Source: JBCCGI01 sp039029355 (lineage in GTDB: Bacteria > Planctomycetota > UBA1135 > GCA-002686595). From it: 64,000 bases of DNA. The notes below the pieces were generated by a model. That model made no database searches and was not told where the DNA came from. It saw nothing but the letters and a program-made list of their open reading frames with translations. Made by a program: the position numbers and the translations under genes. Location of the stretch: positions 46,504 to 110,503 of the forward strand of contig JBCCGI010000021.1 in the NCBI GenBank assembly GCA_039029355.1, read 5' to 3'. Shown here one piece after another: positions 9,182 to 17,887 of the stretch (position 1 is the first letter of the stretch; each line of letters begins with the position of its first letter).

Positions 9182-12100
9182 CTAGCGCAACCGCTCGACC
9201 TCCAGCCGCGCGATCCAGTGCTCCAGCAAGTCCCAGTCGCCCACCGCGATGCAGGCCTCTAAGTGGCCGCGGGCCGCGGCCGCGTCACCGGCGAGCTGGG
9301 CGCAGGTGCCGAGCCAGAAGCTGACCTGGCCGCGGGCGCGGCGCTCCTTCCAGGCCAGCTCGTTCGCGGTCGCGGCGACCGCATCGTCAGGGCCGCGGCG
9401 GCCCAGGGCGTGCTCGGCGACCGCGGGGAACCAGGCCGTGTCGCCCTCGTCCCAGCGGGCGAGCTCGCGCTCGAGCGCTTTTTGCCCCTTGTCCGGCTCG
9501 CCGGCGCGCTCGTAGGCGAGCCAGTGGAAGAGCGCGGCCGAAGAGCGGCGCATCCCCGTCGCGCGCGAGGCCTGCTTGAAGCGGTCGGCGGCGTCCTCCC
9601 ACTCGCCGCGGGCGTAGTGCAGGCCGCCGACGCCGAGCAGGGCCGGGCCGCTGCGCTTTTCGCGCTGCAGCAGGGCGTCGAAGCGCGACCGTGCCGCGTC
9701 GAGCTCGCCCTCGGCGCGCTCGACCCAGGCGAGCAGGAGGAGCGCCTGGAACGACGGCTCCTCGATACCGTCGACGGCGGCGCGCAGGTCGACGAGAGCT
9801 TCGTCGGCCTGCCCCTCGTCGTACCTGGCGGCACCGCGCAGCATCCGCGCGTCGAGGTCGCCAGGCCGCAGCGACAGGGCGGCGTCGAGGTCGGCCAGGG
9901 CCGGCGCGCTGTCGCGTCCGAGGAAGTGAGCGCGCCCGCGCAGAACGAGCGCGTCGACGTGTTCCGGCTCGAGCGCCAGGGCGGCCGTACAGCCCGCGAT
10001 GGTGGCCGCGAGGTCATCGTCCCCCAGGGCGCGCGAGGCGGCGAAGAAGAACGCACCGGCCGTGCGCGGCTCGATGCCCGGACCGCGGCCGGCGGCGATC
10101 GCCGCACGCACGGCGGTGAGGCCCGCCTCGAGCAGCTCGTCGCGGCCCTCGATCACCCCCTGTCGGGTGCGTTGGCGCGGGATCGTGGGCAGGATGCCCA
10201 CGCCGTGGTGGCGCGAGCCGTCCTGCTTGCGCACGCGCATCCCGGTCCAGGAGATCGAGAAGCCGCCGGGGACGGGGAAGGGGTTGACGTTGCCGTTCGT
10301 GCCTGCGGTCGGCTCGCCCACGATCTCGGCCAGGAGGTACTGCTCGACGAACGAGAGGTAGGTCTCGGCCGCGCTCTGGGTGCGGCTGTCGGCGAGGAAC
10401 ACGGTCGGTGCCATCAGGCGCGGCTCGCGGTCGGGAAGGACCCACGAGCCCTCGCTCCAGGAGAGCCCGACCCGGTTGGGCCGCTGCACCCGCGGCTTGT
10501 CCCATGACGGGCTGCGCAGCGCGCGGTCGGTGAGGAACGATGGGAGCATCGTCGGCGCCGCCGGATAGCCGCGCAGGTCGAAGACCAGGCCGTCGGCCGC
10601 GGCGAGGTCGTCGAGCGACGCCTCCAAGGTCTCCTCGTCCAGGCGATCGATGTCGACGTACCAGAGGCCGGGCTCGATCTCGGCGACGACATCCGGACGC
10701 GCGTCGGCCACGGGCTGCATCAGCTCGTAGCCCAGGCGCAGCTCGCGCCGCTCGCCCGCGGGCGACTCGACCAGCAGCGTCACCTCGTCCCCGGCGGGTC
10801 CGGCGAGCAGTCGCTGCACCGTCCGGTCGCGGAGCGCGTCGGGATGCGAGGCGGACACGAAGGCCTGCTCGCGCGCGATCGCCGCGGCGGCGGGCACGCC
10901 GTCGATGCTCAGCACCTCGTCGCCGGGCAGAGGCAGCTCGGCCTCGGAGAGCTCGTGGAGCTCGGTGACTAGGAGCCGCCCCTCGACCCACTCCCAGCGC
11001 AGCGGCAGCCGCAGCAGCCACGAGCCGCGCGGGTCGGTCACCCAGGCGTGCCCGTCGTGCAGGTGGCCGAGCATGCGCTCCAGCGTGCGCTTTAGGTCGG
11101 CTCCGCCCTCGTTCAGCGCCGCCGCCTGCAGCGCCTCGACCAGCGCGGCGTCCCAGTCCGTCTCGACGACGTCGAAGTAGGGATAGAAGTGCTGCAACAC
11201 GTTCCAGGCGAGCACCACCGAGGCGAGTCGCACGGGCCGGTGCTCGACGACGACGAGCTCGTCCAGCTCCACGTCGACTCCCGCCGGAAGCGTGCCCTCG
11301 CGGCCGACGTAGAGCGCCAGCGGCACGCGGCAGCGCAGCCCGCCGGGCAGGTCGGCCTCGAACGGCAGCGCCGGGTCCGGCAGGTCGTCGGGCAGCACGC
11401 CGTCGCGCACGCGCTTGCGCGGACGCGTGCTGCTATAGACGCGGCTGCCGGCCTGGCCGTAGCCGGTGTGACGCCAGGCCGTGACCCGCAGCGGGCCGGC
11501 GTCGGCGGGCGCGCGCAGCGCGGCGGGCAGCGGGGGCTCGGCGCCCGGCTCGAAGACCTGCACGGTCGGAGCGACGGACGCGAACAGCGCGCGCAGCTCG
11601 GCCGCGAGCTCGGCGGCGTCGGCACAACGCTCGACGCGGCGCAGGCCGTGGACGGCGAAGGCGTCCCAGTCGAGCTCCGCCGCGCCGTCGCTCGGATGGA
11701 AGTGGCGTACGAAGCCGAGCAGGCGCGTGAAGGCCAGCGCGTTGTCGAGTCCGCGCCCCTCCAGCGGGCCGGGCGGCTCGAGCCCGCGCTCGATCACCTC
11801 GAAGCTGAGGTCGTCCCACAGCACCGATCCGCCGGCCACCAGGAGCCCGATGGACAGCGTCTCGGCGTCGTCGTCGATCCTCCCGACGATCTCCACGTCC
11901 TGCCGGTCGCCCGGCCCGATCGGGCGGTCGCTGAGGTCGTCGTAGAACCCCCTGCCCTTCGGCCGATCGGCGCGGAGCCACAGCCGCGCCTCGGCGTCGT
12001 CGTCGAAGACCAGGTCGAAGAACGCACGCGCGCGCAGGCGCACCAGGCGGCCGCGGTACGGCGTGGCGTCGAACTCCTGGTAGACGGTGCCGAACGGCTG

Positions 12101-12808
12101 CTGGTCGACGTAGAACATCGTGCGGAAGCCGCGGCGCTCGGGCCCCTCGTCGACGACCGCGGGCACGGTGCCGTCGAGCTCGGTGATCCACGCCCACGGC
12201 CCGTCGAGCCCGCCCGGATGGAAGCCGAGGTTACGCGGGCCGAGCGCCCCCGCCGGCGGGCTGCCGAGCGGCGCGACCGCCTCGAACGAGCCGCCGTCGA
12301 GGTAGAGCTCGCCCGGCCCGAGCATCGTCGCGCCGATCTGGATCAGCTCGGCCTCGGGCGGCACCTCGGCGAACACCTCGTACACCTGCCAGTCGGAGCC
12401 GTGGACCGCGCGCTCCTCCATGCGGTCGACGGAGAGCGAGCGCCGCCCCGGCCCGTACGACTCGACGTACAGCCGCGCGCCGGTCTCCGCGGCGGTGCGC
12501 TCCACCCGCATCGCGGCGCGGAAGCGCACCCACTGGCCGTGGTAGGGCTCGGCCGGGAAGGCCTGGTAGGCCCAGCCCCAGTCCCGCGCCTTGTTCCAGC
12601 CGGCGAAGGAGAGCTCCAGACAACGCTCGCCCTCCCAGGGCTCGACGTCGACGCCGCTGAGCCGGTAGCCCACGGTGCCGTGGTCCTGCTCCCAGCCCGC
12701 GGGACCGGCCGCGCCGAGCTGCTCCATGTCGAGGTTGGTCTGCGCGCCGGCCGGGGCGTGAGACAGCAGCGCCGCGCCGACGAGCGACGCCAGGAGGATC
12801 GCCTTCAT
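9182..12808 (-). CDS. Exported S41-family peptidase with N-terminal jelly-roll-like and C-terminal TPR regions
   Basis: A 1208-aa protein with a signal peptide (MKAILLASLVGAALLSHAPAGAQ). Residues about 25-350 look like two beta-sandwich modules of about 160 aa, each opening with an N-L-D/G-F pattern and ending near DGGSFEAV or DDLSFEVI. An S41-type region follows: SVVLAWNVLQHFYPYFDVVE, a PDZ-like piece (LPGDEVLSIDGVPA), VFDLRGYP, and ADSRTQSAAETYLSF, where the serine of SAAE is the expected nucleophile. The last 300 residues are TPR-like helices (DALVLRGRAHFLGRDSAPAL and DLDARMLRGAARYDEGQADE). C-terminal processing peptidases usually lack such TPR tails. Substrate unknown. Divergent from the PhoD-like gene. 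Confidence 0.85.
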   Translation of the reverse strand: MKAILLASLVGAALLSHAPAGAQTNLDMEQLGAAGPAGWEQDHGTVGYRLSGVDVEPWEGERCLELSFAGWNKARDWGWAYQAFPAEPYHGQWVRFRAAMRVERTAAETGARLYVESYGPGRRSLSVDRMEERAVHGSDWQVYEVFAEVPPEAELIQIGATMLGPGELYLDGGSFEAVAPLGSPPAGALGPRNLGFHPGGLDGPWAWITELDGTVPAVVDEGPERRGFRTMFYVDQQPFGTVYQEFDATPYRGRLVRLRARAFFDLVFDDDAEARLWLRADRPKGRGFYDDLSDRPIGPGDRQDVEIVGRIDDDAETLSIGLLVAGGSVLWDDLSFEVIERGLEPPGPLEGRGLDNALAFTRLLGFVRHFHPSDGAAELDWDAFAVHGLRRVERCADAAELAAELRALFASVAPTVQVFEPGAEPPLPAALRAPADAGPLRVTAWRHTGYGQAGSRVYSSTRPRKRVRDGVLPDDLPDPALPFEADLPGGLRCRVPLALYVGREGTLPAGVDVELDELVVVEHRPVRLASVVLAWNVLQHFYPYFDVVETDWDAALVEALQAAALNEGGADLKRTLERMLGHLHDGHAWVTDPRGSWLLRLPLRWEWVEGRLLVTELHELSEAELPLPGDEVLSIDGVPAAAAIAREQAFVSASHPDALRDRTVQRLLAGPAGDEVTLLVESPAGERRELRLGYELMQPVADARPDVVAEIEPGLWYVDIDRLDEETLEASLDDLAAADGLVFDLRGYPAAPTMLPSFLTDRALRSPSWDKPRVQRPNRVGLSWSEGSWVLPDREPRLMAPTVFLADSRTQSAAETYLSFVEQYLLAEIVGEPTAGTNGNVNPFPVPGGFSISWTGMRVRKQDGSRHHGVGILPTIPRQRTRQGVIEGRDELLEAGLTAVRAAIAAGRGPGIEPRTAGAFFFAASRALGDDDLAATIAGCTAALALEPEHVDALVLRGRAHFLGRDSAPALADLDAALSLRPGDLDARMLRGAARYDEGQADEALVDLRAAVDGIEEPSFQALLLLAWVERAEGELDAARSRFDALLQREKRSGPALLGVGGLHYARGEWEDAADRFKQASRATGMRRSSAALFHWLAYERAGEPDKGQKALERELARWDEGDTAWFPAVAEHALGRRGPDDAVAATANELAWKERRARGQVSFWLGTCAQLAGDAAAARGHLEACIAVGDWDLLEHWIARLEVERLR

Positions 12809-12920
12809 CGCCCAAGCAGAACGCGATCGGGCCGCCGCGGTTCGGGGAATCCGCGGAAACCGACGCCCCGCGCGGGCGCGTGGGGAGACGGCCCCCCGAC
12901 TTCGCTATCATCCGCGCGTC

Positions 12921-15509
12921 ATGCGAACGCTCCGCGCCTGCCCGAAGCTCCTGGCCGTGCTCCTCCTGGCCCCCTTCGCGCTCGTCGCGGGCTGCCTCGC
13001 GCGGGCGCCCGAAGAAGGGCCGGCCTGGGAGGAGGCCGGCGACCGCGTTTGGATCGGTCCGGACTTCTGGGCCAACCGGTTGCAGGACTGGCGCCTGCGC
13101 GGCGGACGGGTCGAGTGCATCGGGACCAGCCAGCCGATGCGGACGCTGCACCGCACGACGGTGCGCGTCGGCCTCAAGCCCGGCACGCTCTTGACGCGCG
13201 TGCGGCTCGGCGTGCTGGACGGCATCGCCGATGACGTCGCGCCCGACGCCGCGGCTGGGCTCCTGATCGGCGCCGGGGCGCCGCAGCTCGACTGGCGCGC
13301 CGCGTGTCTGGTGCAGTCCGGCCCCGGCCCCGGCGGCGGCTGGTTCTGCGGTGTCACGGCGGACGGCAGGCTCTTCGTACGCGACAACTCGGCGGCTCCG
13401 CCCAAGGAGGGCGAGGAGGCCGAGGCCGGGCGCGGCGCCGAGGTCGCGATGAACGGGTCCGAGCGGCTCGGCGACGTCGAGCTGGTCGTGCGGGTCGAGC
13501 CCAACGCCGGCTGGTCGTCGACGCTGGTCGCCGAGGCCTTCGAGCTCGCTACCGGGCGCAGCCTGGGCCAGGTGCGGCGTGAGAACGTGGACGCGGCCGA
13601 GCTGGCCGGCAACCTGGCGCTGGTGTCCCATCCGGCCAAGGGCGGCACCGGGCTGCCGGGGCGCTTCTGGTTCGACGGCTGGACGGCGGTGGGTTCGCGG
13701 CTGGAGGAGCACGAGGACCGCACGGTCGGACCGATCCTCTCGGCGATGCACACGCTGTCGGGCGGCGTGCTCAAGCTGACCGCGCAGATGATGCCGGTCG
13801 GCGTGACCGACCCGCGCTCGGTCGTGCTCGAGGTCAAGCAGGCCTCGCTGTGGGTCGAGGTCGCGCGGGCGCCGATCGCGGTCCCATCCTTCACGGCGTC
13901 CTTCCGGGTCGAGGACTGGGACGACCGGCGCAACGTCGACTACCGCCTCGTCTACGGCGACCAGGAGCTCTCCGGCACCGTGCGCCGCGACCCGGTCGAC
14001 AAGCAGGAGATCGTGCTCGCCGGCCTCAGCTGCAACCACAACAACCGCTTCGGCTTCGGCAAGCCCGGCTATCCGTGGGACGAGACGTCGCTGTGGTTCC
14101 CGCACAACGACACGGTGCGCCACGTGCGCTCGCACAAGCCCGACCTGTACTTCTTCGCGGGCGACCAGATCTACGAGGGCGCGAGCCCGACCCCGCCGGA
14201 CCGCAAGGGCGACCCGGAGCTCGACTACCTCTACAAGTGGTACCTCTTCTGCTGGGCCTTCGGCGACCTGGCGCGCGACGTGCCGTTCGTGACCGTTCCC
14301 GACGACCACGACGTCTTCCAGGGCAACCTCTGGGGCCACGGCGGACGCGCCGCGAAGCGCGACAACCAGGGCGGCTACGTGATGCCCGCGGACTGGGTGC
14401 GCATGGTCGAAGAGACGCAGACCAGCCACCTGCCCGACCCCTTCGACCCCACGCCGGTCGACCAGGACATCGGCGTGTACTACACCAACCTGGTCTACGG
14501 CCGCGTGGGCTTCGCGGTGCTCGAGGACCGCAAGTTCAAGTCCGGCTGCTCCGACCTCGAGCTCGGAGGCCCACGCCCGGACCACGTCGTCGACGAGGGC
14601 TTCGACCCGTCGCTCGCCGATGCGGAGGGCAAGGAGCTCCTGGGCGAGCGCCAGCTCGCGTTCCTCGAGGCCTGGGCCGGCGACTGGAGCGGCCAGGAGA
14701 TGAAGGTCGCGCTCTCGCAGACCGTGTTCGCCAACGTGGCCACCCACCACGGGGCGCGGCAGGATCGGCTCGTCGCGGACCTGGACTCGAACGGCTGGCC
14801 CCAGGCGGGCCGCAACCGCGCGCTGCGCGGCCTGCGGCGCGCCTTCGCGCTGCACGTCGCGGGAGACCAGCACCTCGCGACGCTCGTACACCACGGCGTC
14901 GACGACTGGAACGACGCGACCTGGTCGTTCACGGTGCCGGCGATCGCCAACTTCTACGCCCGCGCGTGGCGGCCCGAGGGCCCGCCCGAGGTCGCGCTTC
15001 CGGACCGCCCGCCCTACGCGGGCTCGCGCTTCGACGGCCTCGGCAACCGCGTGACGGTTTGGGCCGCGGCCAACGCCGACGGGCCGATGGGGATCGAGCC
15101 CGCGGTGCTGCACGACCAGATGCCGGGCTACGGCATCGTCCGCGTCGACAAGCCGCGGCGGGAGTTCACCGTCGAATGCTGGCCGCGCGGCGTCGATCCG
15201 GGTCGCGGGCGCCAGTACGAGGGTTGGCCGAAGACCATTCCACAGCGCGACTGCTACGGCCGGCCCGCGGAGGCCTGGCTGCCGGAGCTCGTCGTCGAGG
15301 GCTCGGACCAGCCGGTCGTGCAGGTCTTCACCGAGGACGGCGAGCTGGTCTACGCCCTGCGCACGACCTCGGACCGCTTTCAGCCGTGGGTCTTCGAGCT
15401 CGGCACCTACCTCGTGCGCGTCGGAGATCCCGAAGCCGGGCGGTGGACCGAGCTCAAGCTGGCCTCGTTCGGCGAGACGAACGAGACCGTGCGCGTGCCG
15501 CTGCGTTAG
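12921..15509 (+). CDS. PhoD-like metallophosphatase lipoprotein
   Basis: An 862-aa protein with a lipoprotein signal peptide; LVAGC is a good lipobox. The N-terminal third is a beta-rich region. The C-terminal half has PhoD/metallophosphoesterase motifs: GLSCNHNNRFGFG, DLYFFAGDQIYEG (metal-binding D and Q/Y region), TVPDDHDVFQGNLWGHGG and LHVAGDQHLATLVHHG, where PhoD normally has GDxH. PhoD enzymes are Fe/Ca-dependent phosphodiesterases and alkaline phosphatases that release phosphate outside the cell; family members in planctomycetes are numerous and mostly uncharacterised. ATG at 12921. A strong hairpin sits directly after the stop. Confidence 0.87.
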   Translation: MRTLRACPKLLAVLLLAPFALVAGCLARAPEEGPAWEEAGDRVWIGPDFWANRLQDWRLRGGRVECIGTSQPMRTLHRTTVRVGLKPGTLLTRVRLGVLDGIADDVAPDAAAGLLIGAGAPQLDWRAACLVQSGPGPGGGWFCGVTADGRLFVRDNSAAPPKEGEEAEAGRGAEVAMNGSERLGDVELVVRVEPNAGWSSTLVAEAFELATGRSLGQVRRENVDAAELAGNLALVSHPAKGGTGLPGRFWFDGWTAVGSRLEEHEDRTVGPILSAMHTLSGGVLKLTAQMMPVGVTDPRSVVLEVKQASLWVEVARAPIAVPSFTASFRVEDWDDRRNVDYRLVYGDQELSGTVRRDPVDKQEIVLAGLSCNHNNRFGFGKPGYPWDETSLWFPHNDTVRHVRSHKPDLYFFAGDQIYEGASPTPPDRKGDPELDYLYKWYLFCWAFGDLARDVPFVTVPDDHDVFQGNLWGHGGRAAKRDNQGGYVMPADWVRMVEETQTSHLPDPFDPTPVDQDIGVYYTNLVYGRVGFAVLEDRKFKSGCSDLELGGPRPDHVVDEGFDPSLADAEGKELLGERQLAFLEAWAGDWSGQEMKVALSQTVFANVATHHGARQDRLVADLDSNGWPQAGRNRALRGLRRAFALHVAGDQHLATLVHHGVDDWNDATWSFTVPAIANFYARAWRPEGPPEVALPDRPPYAGSRFDGLGNRVTVWAAANADGPMGIEPAVLHDQMPGYGIVRVDKPRREFTVECWPRGVDPGRGRQYEGWPKTIPQRDCYGRPAEAWLPELVVEGSDQPVVQVFTEDGELVYALRTTSDRFQPWVFELGTYLVRVGDPEAGRWTELKLASFGETNETVRVPLR

Positions 15510-15512
15510 CGG

Positions 15513-15531
15513 GAGGCGGCTACGCCGCCTC
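15513..15531. terminator. Perfect hairpin between convergent genes
   Basis: GAGGCGGC-TAC-GCCGCCTC: 8 perfect base pairs with a 3-nt loop, 3 nt after the PhoD-like stop and overlapping the last codons and stop of the convergent REC/HD-GYP-like gene. It lacks a U-tract, so it may stop transcription from both sides by structure alone or with Rho. Confidence 0.55.
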
Positions 15532-16689
15532 AGCCGCCTCCGCCGACGGCGCGACTAGCACACGGATCGGTTCCTCGACGCCGCGCAGGTGGTGGTAGTT
15601 GCGCAGGCGCTCCAGCAGGCTGGTGGTGATGCGGTTGCCCTTCGCGACGATCAGCGTGCCGCCCTTGCCGCGCACGTCCTGGCCCAGGATCATGCCGTCC
15701 TGGAGCTCGGCCACGACCGCGTCGCGCGCCACCGTGTCGGCGCCGAGCGGGCGCAGGTCCGCCATCACGCGGAGCAGCTGCGGCGGGTACGCGCCCTCCT
15801 TCTTCGCCATCGCGTCGAGCGCGTCGGTCTTGCTGGCCCCCAGGCTGATCAGCTCGTCGAGCTCGAGGCACGCGGCCAGCACCTGGCTCCCGCGCTTCAC
15901 CTCGGGAGCGAGGTTCTTCTCCTTCGCGAGCTCGGCGAGGCGCGAACGCTGCCGGCGCACGATCTCGGCCACCGGGCCGAGGCGCGGGATGTGGCTCAGC
16001 AACCGCGCGCCGATGCCCGGGTGCTGCTCGTAGGCTTCGCTCTGCGCGTCGGAGAGCACCTGGCCCGATGCTACGAGCTCGAGCAGGTCCCCCGGCAGCG
16101 CGACGCAGCCGATCTGCGAGAGCATCGCGGCGGACTCGACCTGCCAGGTATCGGGCATCTTGAGCAGCTTGGCGAGCTGTGCGACGTACGAGCGCACGCG
16201 GTTCGCGCGGCCGAAGGCGTCCGGGTTGCTGAGCGACAGCACGTCGGCCAGCACCTCGATGCTCCCCTTGAGCGTTCCCTGCAGCAGGTCGCGCTCGGCT
16301 CGCCGCAGGCGTACCTGCTCGAACGCCGCATCGATGCCCTGGGTGAACACGTCGGGGTCGCAGGGCTTGGTCAGGAAGCGAAACACCTGCCCGGTGTTCA
16401 CCGCGTCGATCGCCGTCTGCAGGTCGGCGTTCCCGGTGAGCATGATGCGGACCGACTCCGGCGCAACCTCGGCCACGCGCGACAGGAAGGCGGCGCCGTT
16501 CATCTCGGGCATCTGGTAGTCCGAGACGACGACGTCGAAGGGCCCGTCGTTTTGGATCGCCTCTAGGCCGGCTGGGCCTCCGCAGGCGGTCGAGAAGCGG
16601 AAGCGCTTGCGGTACGTGCGTTGGAGGGCGTCGAGGAGGGCCTGCTCGTCGTCGACGAGCAGTACCCGACAGGAGGAGGACGTGGTCAT
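15520..16689 (-). CDS. Response regulator with a degenerate HD-GYP-like output domain
   Basis: A 389-aa protein. REC domain 5-120 with acidic pair DD at 13-14, phosphoacceptor D57 (VVVSDYQMPEMNG), T85 and K108. Residues about 140-310 align in layout with HD-GYP phosphodiesterases, but the HD pair is SQ (191-192 in AMLSQIG), the HHE motif is RQR (246-248) and the GYP loop is absent; only the helix with EQHPGIGARLL keeps its histidine. The C-terminal part (DGMILGQDVRGKGGTLIVAK) is the small domain often found at the end of HD-GYP regulators. It therefore probably cannot cleave c-di-GMP and may act by binding. Last gene of a four-gene operon; the start at 16689 is used because the frame upstream overlaps the preceding gene. 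Confidence 0.85.
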   Translation of the reverse strand: MTTSSSCRVLLVDDEQALLDALQRTYRKRFRFSTACGGPAGLEAIQNDGPFDVVVSDYQMPEMNGAAFLSRVAEVAPESVRIMLTGNADLQTAIDAVNTGQVFRFLTKPCDPDVFTQGIDAAFEQVRLRRAERDLLQGTLKGSIEVLADVLSLSNPDAFGRANRVRSYVAQLAKLLKMPDTWQVESAAMLSQIGCVALPGDLLELVASGQVLSDAQSEAYEQHPGIGARLLSHIPRLGPVAEIVRRQRSRLAELAKEKNLAPEVKRGSQVLAACLELDELISLGASKTDALDAMAKKEGAYPPQLLRVMADLRPLGADTVARDAVVAELQDGMILGQDVRGKGGTLIVAKGNRITTSLLERLRNYHHLRGVEEPIRVLVAPSAEAAEAA

Positions 16690-16699
16690 GGGGCTTTCG

Positions 16700-17881
16700 T
16701 TAGGCGGCGTTGGCAAGGGTCGAGGCCGCGAGCTCGCGCCACTCGGCGAGGCGGCCGTCCAGGTTGAGCTCGGTGAGGAGCGCCGTCTCGAGCAAGACGG
16801 GTCCATCCGGGTCAGCGATTTCGTGCAGCAACGCGTCGGCCACGTGGACCGCGAGCAGCGGGTCGAACGAGCGCCCCGCCCCCACCGCGCCCGGCTCGTT
16901 GTGCAGCGAGGCGACCTCGACGATCGTGTCGGGCATGCCCCAGATACCGAGCAGGTAGGCCCCGATGTCGGCGTGGGTGATGCCCAGCGCGCGGCGCTCC
17001 AGGTCGTGGGCGGGCACGCGAGCGGTCTGCTGCAGTCGCTCGACGCGCTCGAACAGGTCCGGCAGGTTGCAGGCCAACACCAACCGTCCCACGTCGTGGA
17101 GCATGCCGGCCAGGAAGGCCTGTTCGGATAGCTTGCGGTCCTCCGCGAGCATGCGGCGCGCGAGGTTGGCCACGGCGAGCGCGTGTGCCTGCTCGGCCTC
17201 GAAGTCGTAGCCCGGCGCGACCTTGGCGGGATCGAGCTCCTGAACCAGGCCGTAGGTCAGCACCAGCGTCTTCAGGTTCGCCAGGCCGAGGAACGAGACC
17301 GCGTCGCGAAGAGAGTCGACGCGCCGCGCGACGCCGAAGAAGCTCGAGTTGACCAGCTGCAGCACCTTCGCCGCGATCGCGGTGTCCTTCACGACGATGT
17401 CGGCCACGGCGTCGATCGTGACCTCCTCGTCCTGCATCGCTGCGGTGAGCTCGGTGAACGCGGCGGGAAGCGCCGGCAGCGAGCGCAGCTTGCCGACGAC
17501 GTCGCGCAGCCGCTCGTGCAGCGTGTAGGAGCGCGTCACGACCTGCTTCAGGTGATCCGAGTCGCAGGGCTTCGCGAGGAACTGGTGCGCGCAGGTCGAG
17601 GAGCGCATCGCGAGCTCGAGCTCCGCGTGGCCGGAGAGCAGGATGCGGACCGTCGCCGGCGAGCGCTCCTGCACCTGGGTCAAGAGCTCGGCGCCGTCCA
17701 TGCCGGGCATGCGCATGTCGCTGACGACCACGTCGAAGGAGCCGTCGGCTTCGAGCATCGCGAGCGCCTGCGCGCCGCTCTCCGCGAAGTGCATGTCCCA
17801 CTCCTTGCGGACGCTCCGCAGCATGCGCCGCAGGCCGTCCAGGATCCTCGCCTCATCGTCGACAAACAGGATGCGTCTCAT
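16700..17881 (-). CDS. Response regulator with HDOD output domain
   Basis: A 393-aa protein. REC domain 1-120 with DD at 8-9, phosphoacceptor D55 (VVVSDMRMPGMDG), S83 and K104. An HDOD domain occupies about 130-330: LRSLPALPAAFTELTAAMQD is its usual beginning, followed by AAKVLQLVNSSFFG, VSFLGLANLKTLVLTYGL and LAGMLHDVGRLVL with an intact HD pair. HDOD proteins are non-enzymatic or poorly understood signalling platforms. It sits 6 nt after the histidine kinase gene and 10 nt before the second regulator, so both probably receive phosphate from that kinase. Confidence 0.92.
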   Translation of the reverse strand: MRRILFVDDEARILDGLRRMLRSVRKEWDMHFAESGAQALAMLEADGSFDVVVSDMRMPGMDGAELLTQVQERSPATVRILLSGHAELELAMRSSTCAHQFLAKPCDSDHLKQVVTRSYTLHERLRDVVGKLRSLPALPAAFTELTAAMQDEEVTIDAVADIVVKDTAIAAKVLQLVNSSFFGVARRVDSLRDAVSFLGLANLKTLVLTYGLVQELDPAKVAPGYDFEAEQAHALAVANLARRMLAEDRKLSEQAFLAGMLHDVGRLVLACNLPDLFERVERLQQTARVPAHDLERRALGITHADIGAYLLGIWGMPDTIVEVASLHNEPGAVGAGRSFDPLLAVHVADALLHEIADPDGPVLLETALLTELNLDGRLAEWRELAASTLANAA

Positions 17882-17887
17882 GGGTGC

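Noticed and set aside
12231..15113. A 960-codon minus-strand open frame linking S41 and PhoD regions
   Set aside because: It runs antisense through the PhoD-like gene and out of frame with the S41 protein; no motif supports it.
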